The translations under genes were made by a program, and so were the position numbers. A model generated the notes under the pieces. That model saw nothing but the letters and a program-made list of their open reading frames with translations. It had not been told where the DNA came from and did not search any database. A DNA stretch of 10,509 bases, from the NCBI GenBank assembly GCA_026702635.1, contig JAPPBZ010000113.1, positions 1-10,509 on the forward strand, read 5' to 3'. This stretch comes from Bacteroidota bacterium (GTDB lineage: Bacteria; Bacteroidota; Rhodothermia; Rhodothermales; Bin80). This document shows, piece by piece, positions 5,572 through 10,509 of this stretch (position 1 is the stretch's first letter; the number at the start of each line of letters is the position of its first letter).

Positions 5572-7763
5572 CCATTTCTGCTCCTGTTTAGGAGGTCCTT
5601 CAGCTCACTTAACCGCAGTACTATGACATCAAGTGCCACTGCCTTTTTTAATTTACTGCCTGCATTCTCCCCAGCCAAAAGGTAGTCTGTCTTCTTGCTG
5701 ACACTACCTGTAACCTTCCCACCATGCGACTCAATCCAGGCGCGTGCCTCCGACCGCGTCATCTCTCCTAGGCTTCCGGTGATCACAAACGTCTTCCCTT
5801 CCAGTAATTGAGAAGATGGGGCTTGCTCCTGAGATTCAAATGAAACGCCTGCAGCCTGTAGCTTGGTGATCAGGGCACGGTTTTCATTTTCTCTGAACCA
5901 CACAAGAATCTCCTGCACCATCGTCGGACCGATCCCATCTAGCATCAGAAAGCGGCGCAGCAAAGTAAGCAATTTTTCCAGGGATACAACGAGTCTCTCG
6001 TCGTCTGTGTCCAATTGTCCCAGGCAAGCTCCGACTGGATCTTTGAGGTGCACCTTCTGCAGGAGCACATCGGAAAGAGTGTCCCCATTCTGCAGCATTT
6101 CTGTCGGCACCTCCTCCTCAATTGTATTTACTCTTTCCGCGATCATCATCAACTCCTCAATCGAAAACTGTCCAAGCAATAGCCGTGCTGACACTGACCC
6201 GATACCATTAACTCCCAGAGCAATCAGCAATTTTTCGGGACCACGATCCCGGCTACGATGGATGGAGGCAATGAGCTCGGATGTCTTCCGATCTGCAAAT
6301 CCCTCCAAGGGTAACAGCTTTTCCTCCGTAAGTGTATAGAGATCCGCTTCATCGTTAATCAGTCCGGATTCAATCAGAACCTGTACCGTGTTCGGCCCCA
6401 ACCCTTCAATATCCAGTCCTTCCCGGGAAGCAAAAAACATGACTCGCCGCAATACCCTCTCTGAGCACCGTGAGTTCGGGCAATACAGATCTACTCCGTT
6501 CCTCTTTCGGATCAGTTGATCCCCACTAACCGGGCACTGCTCCGGTGGTAGAATAGGGGTTTCGCTGCCTGAACGAATCTCTTTCACGGGCCCAACGATG
6601 TAGGGGATGACATCTCCCGACCGCTTTATCCTGATTGTGTCTCCAATGCGTAGATCTAGCTGCTCCACCTGATCGTAGTTATGTAGGGTCGCATTTGAAA
6701 CGGTGACTCCTCCCACAAATACAGGCTTGAGGTGAGCCGTCGGAGTAATACGTCCCGTCCTTCCTATCTGAGGTTTTACCGACTCAAGCAGGGTCATTGC
6801 CTCTTCGGAAGGAAATTTGAATGCGATTGCCCCACGTGGATCTTTGCCCACAATACCGAGCTTCTTCGCCTGTGTGCTGTCTGAGACTTTGATGACGATG
6901 CCGTCAATCTCGAACGGAAGCGTGTCTCTCACCTCTTTCCACCAGTCCACCCGTTTGGCAACGTCCTCCAATGTTGGCAGCAACTGCACTTCGGGCGGGA
7001 TCCTGAATCCTGCGCGATGCAGCCAATCCAGACGTTCAAAATGGTCCTCGGGCGCAAAATCATCCGGAAACATTACATCGTATGCATACGCGGATAGATC
7101 CCTTTTCGCCGTGAGCTGTGCATCCTTTTGTTTCAGGGAACCGGACGCCGTATTCCGTGCATTGATGTAGGCCGGCTCCCCCTCTTCGATTCGCTGCTGA
7201 TTCAGTTTTGCAAACGCTTCTTTGGTAAAGAGCACTTCGCATCTGACTACAAGTACATCCGGGGGCACCGGTCCCTCCTCAACAGGAATCCGTAGTGGCA
7301 CTGACCGGATTGTGCGTGCATTTGCGGTGACCACGTCCCCAACCTCCCCGTTGCCCCGCGTAGCTGCCTGAACAAGGACCCCCTTCTCATAACGCAGCAC
7401 CAATGTTAATCCGTCAAACTTGGGCTCTACCACGTAGGCGAATGCTTCACCTGGCACCAACTTGCGGTTTCTTGTCTCCCAAGCCGATAAATCCTCTACA
7501 CCGAACGCGTTCGCCAGACTAAGGACGGGACGTAGGTGAGAAGTCTTGACGAAATCCGAGTCCAGATCACTCCCGACCCGCTGGGTCGGAGAATCCGGTG
7601 TAACCAGTTCAGGATACTCGTTCTCAAGTGCAGTCAACTCCGAGAGGAGTTGATCATACTCTGCGTCTGTGATCGTGGGCCGTGCAAGTACGTAGTACCG
7701 GTATGCGTGCCGATTGAGACTCGTACGCAATTCGGCAGCACGATCCGCTACACTGGTTCCCAT
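5568..7763 (-). CDS. ligA: NAD-dependent DNA ligase LigA
   Basis: Seals nicks in replication and repair using NAD+. Domains in order: Ia (1-70), with LVTPDSPTQRVG; the adenylation domain, with catalytic Lys115 in VEPKFDG (usually VEPKIDG), ATRGNG (134-139), EVLF (176-179), DGIVIKV with Lys292 and AFKFP with Lys316; the OB fold, with GGVTVSNATLHNYD and IKRSGDVIP; a zinc finger (410-433); helix-hairpin-helix repeats (about 450-625); and a C-terminal BRCT domain (654-725). At 731 residues it is about 60 longer than the usual 670. Most of the excess is an extra stretch at about 546-602 between two HhH elements. The zinc finger has Cys410, Ser413, Cys428 and Cys433, so one of four Cys ligands is replaced. 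The start is ATG 7763, with no Shine-Dalgarno sequence and 8 nt after the DUF1761 stop, which suggests coupling. Its stop overlaps the polA start. All nucleotidyl-transfer residues are present, so activity is expected. Confidence 0.97.
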   Translation of the reverse strand: MGTSVADRAAELRTSLNRHAYRYYVLARPTITDAEYDQLLSELTALENEYPELVTPDSPTQRVGSDLDSDFVKTSHLRPVLSLANAFGVEDLSAWETRNRKLVPGEAFAYVVEPKFDGLTLVLRYEKGVLVQAATRGNGEVGDVVTANARTIRSVPLRIPVEEGPVPPDVLVVRCEVLFTKEAFAKLNQQRIEEGEPAYINARNTASGSLKQKDAQLTAKRDLSAYAYDVMFPDDFAPEDHFERLDWLHRAGFRIPPEVQLLPTLEDVAKRVDWWKEVRDTLPFEIDGIVIKVSDSTQAKKLGIVGKDPRGAIAFKFPSEEAMTLLESVKPQIGRTGRITPTAHLKPVFVGGVTVSNATLHNYDQVEQLDLRIGDTIRIKRSGDVIPYIVGPVKEIRSGSETPILPPEQCPVSGDQLIRKRNGVDLYCPNSRCSERVLRRVMFFASREGLDIEGLGPNTVQVLIESGLINDEADLYTLTEEKLLPLEGFADRKTSELIASIHRSRDRGPEKLLIALGVNGIGSVSARLLLGQFSIEELMMIAERVNTIEEEVPTEMLQNGDTLSDVLLQKVHLKDPVGACLGQLDTDDERLVVSLEKLLTLLRRFLMLDGIGPTMVQEILVWFRENENRALITKLQAAGVSFESQEQAPSSQLLEGKTFVITGSLGEMTRSEARAWIESHGGKVTGSVSKKTDYLLAGENAGSKLKKAVALDVIVLRLSELKDLLNRSRNG
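5581..5585 (-). promoter_or_regulatory. Shine-Dalgarno sequence supporting a TTG start of polA
   Basis: On the minus strand AGGAG lies inside the last ligA codons (the AGG AGC that encode Arg-Ser), nine bases before TTG 5571. That spacing is right for TTG but too long (15 nt) for ATG 5565 and far too long for ATG 5547. It is the only strong ribosome-binding site seen ahead of any gene in the window, and so it decides the start in favour of TTG. Confidence 0.6.
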
Positions 7764-7771
7764 ACGGCCAT

Positions 7772-8179
7772 TTATCGCCAGGCCCCAATCAACCCACCCA
7801 TGAGCAGAAAAACAACGAGATTGTATGCCTGATTCAGCACAAAAATCCCCATGCCTTTATCCTCCCAGGCAACACTCTGCCAGCCCATAGGAAGCGCGAA
7901 CCCCACCCAGGCTGCAAAGCCAACCGTCAATCCCCCGCCCAAAGTGCCCATACCCATGTGGGAGATCAGAAGCGATAAAACATATACCGTAAGCACAGAA
8001 CCCACCAGGGATCCTCCATATGATTTGGCCGGATTGAAGTTCTCTTTGATTTTCTCCTCCGTCAGATCCATCATCTCCATCCACATCTTACCAAAGATCG
8101 GGCCGTACCAGAGTGAACCCACGACCATCGGGAGCAGAATGGCAACTACAAATGAAATCCAGTTTTCGGGTAAATACAT
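7772..8179 (-). CDS. DUF1761 family four-helix membrane protein
   Basis: A small inner-membrane protein of 135 residues matching the DUF1761 pattern as I recall it: an N-terminal helix ending in WYGPIFGKMW, a short acidic/basic loop (MDLTEEKIKENF), then three more helices. Predicted membrane segments are about 8-28, 54-74, 78-100 and 110-132. The family has no established biochemical role. It is the first gene after a good sigma70-like promoter and ends 8 nt before ligA, so it is probably co-transcribed with ligA and polA. The link may be only positional, since no nucleic-acid-binding feature is visible. The start is ATG 8179, which places the first helix right after a short polar N-terminus; no Shine-Dalgarno sequence precedes it. 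The family call is fairly secure and the function is unknown. Confidence 0.85.
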   Translation of the reverse strand: MYLPENWISFVVAILLPMVVGSLWYGPIFGKMWMEMMDLTEEKIKENFNPAKSYGGSLVGSVLTVYVLSLLISHMGMGTLGGGLTVGFAAWVGFALPMGWQSVAWEDKGMGIFVLNQAYNLVVFLLMGGLIGAWR

Positions 8180-8204
8180 TTCGCATTAAGTTAGTGAACA
8201 GGTC

Positions 8205-8233
8205 AAGATAGCAGATTATGAAGAAAGTGTAAA
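8205..8233 (-). promoter_or_regulatory. Sigma70-like promoter for the DUF1761-ligA-polA operon
   Basis: Reading the minus strand, TTTACA (8233-8228) is five of six to the -35 consensus and TATCTT (8210-8205) is four of six to the -10 consensus, with an exact 17-bp spacer. Transcription would begin near 8198, leaving a leader of about 20 nt before the ATG at 8179. The -35 box overlaps the last bases before the VOC stop codon. The sequence of the boxes is observed; promoter activity is inferred. Confidence 0.5.
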
Positions 8234-8234
8234 G

Positions 8235-8603
8235 CTATTGGTCAGCCCAGATCGCACAAACAGCTCCCGAAGGATCGCGAATGACCGCGTAGCTCTTATC
8301 GGGGCCCATGGATCTAACCGGGCAAACGACCTCGCCTCCCCGTTCCACACAGGACTGGAGACTCTTTTCCAGAGATTTCACCTGAAAATAGGGGATCCAG
8401 ACTGGCGGAATCCCGGCATTCACGCCGCGTGCATGACAGATCCCTGCTAACGTTTCTTTGTCCTCGTTCATCGCGTAGTCCTCATACCCGCCCATGTCAA
8501 CGGGTTCTGCCTCCCACCCAGCAACGTTGATATAAAAATCGCGAATCTCTTCCGCACGGTCAACCGTCAGGTCGATCCACAGTGGGGGTTTTGTTTCTTG
8601 CAT
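8235..8603 (-). CDS. VOC-fold (glyoxalase/bleomycin-resistance-like) protein
   Basis: A 122-residue vicinal-oxygen-chelate-superfamily protein. The two-module pattern is visible: WIDLTVDRAEEIRDFYINV (9-27) with GW at 29-30, then GICHARG (54-60), PPVWIPYFQV (66-75), and a C-terminal strand with VIRDPSGAVCAIW. The closest remembered relatives are single-domain VOC proteins that share VDMGGYEDY and the GICHARG..AG.PP block. The first metal-ligand position is Asp rather than His, so glyoxalase I activity should not be assumed. Such proteins range from dioxygenases to resistance or sequestration proteins, and the substrate cannot be inferred. The start is ATG 8603, with no Shine-Dalgarno sequence. 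It is co-directional with DUF1761 and 55 bp upstream of it, but that gap holds its own promoter. One copy of a 16-bp repeat lies 27 bp upstream of its start. Confidence 0.85.
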   Translation of the reverse strand: MQETKPPLWIDLTVDRAEEIRDFYINVAGWEAEPVDMGGYEDYAMNEDKETLAGICHARGVNAGIPPVWIPYFQVKSLEKSLQSCVERGGEVVCPVRSMGPDKSYAVIRDPSGAVCAIWADQ

Positions 8604-8629
8604 AGATTTATCGGCTTATGGGAGTGATG

Positions 8630-8645
8630 ATCGATGCGGGTTTTT
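8630..8645 (+). repeat. Direct repeat, copy 1 (16 bp)
   Basis: Reads ATCGATGCGGGTTTTT. It differs from the copy at 8802-8817 at a single base (G/A at the seventh position) and has the same orientation. It sits 27 bp upstream of the VOC start codon. It could be an operator site or a relic of duplication. Confidence 0.7.
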
Positions 8646-8773
8646 CAGCAGTTCGCATCTTCCTTTTCAAAATAATTCCTGTGATCTAGTGACGCTCGTG
8701 CCCCAAGGTACGCACAATAACCATTATCCCCAAGGGTTGTGTGAATAGCTGTGGAATTTTCTTGGAAAAATCG

Positions 8774-8798
8774 TGCATTTATTGTTTGCATTTTGTTG
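8774..8798 (+). repeat. Imperfect tandem repeat of 12-13 bp
   Basis: TGCATTTATTGTT (8774-8786) is followed without a gap by TGCATTTTGTTG (8787-8798). The two units differ by one inserted base and a final base. The repeat directly precedes the second copy of the 16-bp repeat and the TTGACT box, so it could be a binding site next to a promoter. The role is inferred. Confidence 0.5.
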
Positions 8799-8801
8799 AC
8801 T

Positions 8802-8817
8802 ATCGATACGGGTTTTT
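8802..8817 (+). repeat. Direct repeat, copy 2 (16 bp)
   Basis: Reads ATCGATACGGGTTTTT, 15 of 16 identical to 8630-8645 and in the same orientation, 156 bp after that copy ends. It lies inside the long spacer of the weak TTGACT/TATCCT promoter candidate, 49 bp before the ATG at 8867. It also overlaps a small dyad, GATAC (8805-8809) / GTATC (8821-8825). Confidence 0.7.
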
Positions 8818-8866
8818 GCGGTATCCTTGTATCGTAATCAGCCACTCTTTCTTTCCTTCTTGATTC

Positions 8867-9112
8867 ATGCCAAACGCAACCCGACTCCGCAATCAATTCA
8901 GCCGTGAAAATGGACATCACCCACCTTCTAGAACTGCCATCGCATTGGCCTCACTTACCGTCGAACAGGTCCTTTATGAGATCGAACTGCTTAGCGACAC
9001 CCAATGGATACTCGGACAACGACGAGGACATTCCTGGTACAATGAAGATGGTGGACATCTGGCCGAAGCCGCGCAGATTAAGGCAATCCGAATTCCTGCA
9101 CGACGACACTGA
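8867..9112 (+). CDS. Small hypothetical protein (doubtful)
   Basis: An 81-codon frame with no family I recognise. The N-terminal third is polar and basic (MPNATRLRNQFSRENG) and the C-terminal end is basic (IRIPARRH). The middle (about 30-72, LTVEQVLYEIELLSDTQW, then WYNEDGGHLAEAAQ) has a plausible mixed helical composition and codon use like its neighbours. In its favour, a structured promoter-like region lies just upstream and no better gene covers this strand. Against it, it has no Shine-Dalgarno sequence, no homology I can name, and an overlapping frame of similar length at 8904-9158. It could also be the remnant of a longer gene. It runs towards the DUF3052 gene, with 92 bp between the stops and no terminator. 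Confidence 0.35.
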   Translation: MPNATRLRNQFSRENGHHPPSRTAIALASLTVEQVLYEIELLSDTQWILGQRRGHSWYNEDGGHLAEAAQIKAIRIPARRH

Positions 9113-9204
9113 ACCCAGCACATTCCCAGCGAATCAGGACTGTGTGTGCCGGATCTGAATACTGCGCTGTCCTGCTCAAGTAACTTGTCGGATAGCCCCT
9201 CAGT

Positions 9205-9588
9205 TCATGACCTTCGGTAGACAAACTTCACCGCGGACCAAGTCTCATCAACAGAACAAATTTTTATATCAACCATGCCGATTGCCCGCCCTATGCTCAG
9301 GACAACGTTCATGGATAGGTTTGTCCTTCTTCCTGAGCTTTTCTTTGGCCAGGAAATCCATAACATGCCCCTGTCTGCCAAGGTCGGGAGTGCAATATCA
9401 AGCAACGTGATCAGCCGATCTTGATGCTCAGAAAACACATGAACAAAGTTTGCCCCATCCACCGGTGATTCACCCGGAATTACCGGCGCATCTGCAATCA
9501 ATGTGTGGTAGTGGGACGGCTGATCAAGCGAATAGGCACGCATACCCTCTCTGAGTCCTAGCTTCGCAGCTAATGTTGGAGAAGGCAT
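9205..9588 (-). CDS. DUF3052 family protein
   Basis: A soluble protein of 127 residues matching the DUF3052 pattern as I recall it. The N-terminal block AAKLGLREGMRAY (7-19) is followed by a short Pro-rich stretch. A central segment, FVHVFSEHQDRL (48-59), is followed by the hallmark LWISWPKKSSG (76-86). The C-terminal block GMVDIKICSVDETWSAVKF (104-122) is the most conserved part of the family. No enzymatic role is established for the family and no cofactor site is evident. It has no signal peptide or membrane segment. The start is ATG 9588, without a Shine-Dalgarno sequence and about eight residues before the first conserved block. It diverges from the sulfatase across a 78-bp gap and shows no functional link with it. 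Confidence 0.85.
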   Translation of the reverse strand: MPSPTLAAKLGLREGMRAYSLDQPSHYHTLIADAPVIPGESPVDGANFVHVFSEHQDRLITLLDIALPTLADRGMLWISWPKKSSGRRTNLSMNVVLSIGRAIGMVDIKICSVDETWSAVKFVYRRS

Positions 9589-9607
9589 GGATTCGTTCGA
9601 TCTGGTT

Positions 9608-9615
9608 TATTTTTG
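9608..9615 (+). promoter_or_regulatory. Candidate -7 element for the sulfatase gene
   Basis: TATTTTTG matches the Bacteroidota -7 consensus TAnnTTTG exactly and would place the transcript start about 45 nt before the sulfatase ATG. No good TTTG is present at the -33 distance, and AT-rich DNA will match this motif by chance. It lies in the 78-bp divergent gap that also contains an AATTAATT palindrome near 9630. It is only as good as the unproven assignment of the organism. Confidence 0.25.
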
Positions 9616-9666
9616 GAAAAGTACGACAAATTAATTACCCTACGGGAGCAAACTGACTTTTTTCCG

Positions 9667-10509
9667 ATGCTACGCCTCTGTCTTTTTATCCTCATTGCAT
9701 CTGCCGGATGCGCCCAGGTACAACCCCCAAATGTTATCTATATCCTTGCCGATGATCTGGGATATGGTGAGCTTGGCAGCTATGGACAGACACTGATCCA
9801 AACGCCAAATCTTGATCGACTGGCCACCGAAGGAATGCGGTTTACCCAGCATTACAGTGGTAGTCCCGTATGTGCACCAAGCCGCTGTACACTGCTGACC
9901 GGGCTGCATACCGGACACTGCCAAGTCCGTGACAACTATGAACTGGGAGGCTTTGCCGACAGTACCGAACGTGGACAGCTTCCGCTGGAGGAAGGAACAT
10001 ACACGCTTGGACATATGATGCAGGATGCGGGCTACAAGACTGCAATCATTGGAAAATGGGGGCTTGGAGGACCGCATTCCATCGGAATTCCCACTGAACA
10101 GGGATTCAATTATTTCTACGGGTATCTGGATCAGAAACAGGCTCACAACTATTACCCGTCCCATCTCTGGCGCAATACCGAATGGGATACGCTTGCGAAC
10201 GGCTATTTTCACCCGCATCAACGGTTTGAGGGTCTGGATCCAAATGACCCGGCGGCCTATGACCGTTACAAAGGGCCGGACTATGCTCCAGACCTGATGG
10301 CAAATGAAGCCGAGGAGTTCATCCGTCAACATGCTTCAGAACCGTTCTTTCTCTATCTCGCGCACACAGTGCCCCACCTAGCGCTTCAGGTGCCGGATGA
10401 AGAACTGGAACCGTATGAGGGCGTTCTGACGGAGTCCCCCTATGATGGCAGCCACGTTGCTGCTGATCCGGATTTCGTCGGCCTCGGGCGGAGGGATGAA
10501 AACCGGTCC
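9667..10509 (+). CDS. Type I sulfatase (arylsulfatase family), 3' end beyond the window
   Basis: A formylglycine-dependent sulfatase that hydrolyses sulfate esters, probably from sulfated polysaccharides or aryl sulfates, outside the cytoplasm. The open frame gives 281 codons and runs off the right edge without a stop; family members are usually 450-600 residues. The N-terminus is a signal peptide (MLRLCLFILIASAGC) whose end resembles a lipobox with Ser rather than Leu at -3, so it is either lipidated at Cys15 or simply secreted. Asp29 and Asp30 in ILADDLGYGELGSYG bind the metal. CAPSRCTLLTG (69-79) is a perfect sulfatase signature in which Cys69 becomes formylglycine. GKWGLGG (129-135) supplies Lys130. 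HNYYPSHLWRN resembles arylsulfatases of marine Planctomycetes and Bacteroidota. The start is ATG 9667, set by the signal peptide. No maturase gene lies in the window. The substrate is not predictable from this part. Confidence 0.93.
   Translation, partial: MLRLCLFILIASAGCAQVQPPNVIYILADDLGYGELGSYGQTLIQTPNLDRLATEGMRFTQHYSGSPVCAPSRCTLLTGLHTGHCQVRDNYELGGFADSTERGQLPLEEGTYTLGHMMQDAGYKTAIIGKWGLGGPHSIGIPTEQGFNYFYGYLDQKQAHNYYPSHLWRNTEWDTLANGYFHPHQRFEGLDPNDPAAYDRYKGPDYAPDLMANEAEEFIRQHASEPFFLYLAHTVPHLALQVPDEELEPYEGVLTESPYDGSHVAADPDFVGLGRRDENRS

Larger units (their letters stand above)
8604..8866. other. Gene-free region with repeats upstream of VOC
   Basis: No convincing gene lies in this 263-bp stretch. 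A minus-strand frame covers most of it, but it has no family resemblance, and its reverse strand holds promoter-like AT-rich sequence. The region contains two copies of a 16-bp direct repeat, an imperfect tandem repeat (8774-8798), a short hairpin in the segment TTTTCTTGGAAAA around 8757-8769, and a weak TTGACT (8796-8801) / TATCCT (8822-8827) pair with a 20-bp spacer facing the small ORF at 8867. Confidence 0.6.

Noticed and set aside
8645..8920. A 91-codon minus-strand frame upstream of VOC
   Set aside because: It has no recognisable motif, no ribosome-binding site, and covers AT-rich repeat-containing DNA that looks regulatory on both strands.
9177..9187. CAAGTAACTTG palindrome between the small ORF and DUF3052 as a terminator
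   Set aside because: It leaves a one-base loop, is not GC-rich and has no following run of T, so it cannot act as an intrinsic terminator.
9670..10332. A 220-codon open frame on the minus strand
   Set aside because: It lies wholly antisense to the sulfatase, whose catalytic motifs are unmistakable. Its product has no recognisable motif, so it is a shadow frame.
1..10509. CRISPR array, transposase, integrase, tRNA/rRNA, toxin-antitoxin or defence system
   Set aside because: I looked for spaced repeats, DDE or recombinase motifs, cloverleaf patterns and paired small genes and saw none. The window is dominated by housekeeping repair genes.

Overview
The window looks like an ordinary chromosomal stretch from a Gram-negative bacterium with moderate GC (judged by eye). 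It is most likely from the Bacteroidota/Rhodothermota/Balneolota side of the tree. Three things point there: the PolA N-terminus has the wording common in that group (LLDAMALAYRAHFSF, then PRINSRG..NTSALYGF); most genes have no visible Shine-Dalgarno sequence; and there is an outer-membrane efflux lipoprotein plus a lipoprotein-like sulfatase. This placement is from memory of the families, not from a search.

Layout. 157-1695 (-) is a NodT/OprM-type outer-membrane efflux lipoprotein, with a possible next gene starting at the left edge (1-30, -). 1696-2062 is intergenic. 2063-2839 (+) is an exonuclease III-type AP endonuclease (xthA), meeting polA tail to tail with a 3-nt overlap. 2836-5571 (-) is DNA polymerase I, and 5568-7763 (-) is NAD-dependent DNA ligase; these two overlap by 4 nt. 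Upstream on the same strand are a four-helix DUF1761 membrane protein (7772-8179) and a small VOC/glyoxalase-fold protein (8235-8603). 8604-9204 is gene-poor and holds structured repeats and one doubtful small ORF (8867-9112, +). 9205-9588 (-) is a DUF3052 protein. 9667-10509 (+) is the first 281 codons of a type I sulfatase cut by the right edge.

How the genes fit together. XthA (AP-site incision), PolA (gap filling, flap removal) and LigA (nick sealing) supply the back half of base-excision repair in one 5.7-kb block. LigA and PolA are read from a probable operon that also carries DUF1761. A good sigma70-like promoter lies just upstream of DUF1761, so VOC is probably transcribed separately or adds read-through.

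The most notable details lie inside these standard genes. PolA has lost every recognisable catalytic acid of the 3'-5' exonuclease and carries Tyr at the O-helix position that is Phe in E. coli. LigA has Ser in place of one zinc-ligand Cys and an extra stretch of about 55 residues in its helix-hairpin-helix region. polA probably starts at TTG, with the only clear Shine-Dalgarno sequence in the window. A 16-bp direct repeat (one mismatch) plus a tandem repeat decorate the 8604-8866 gap. I found no CRISPR array, transposase, tRNA, rRNA or convincing intrinsic terminator, and no clear sign of a new defence or mobile system.
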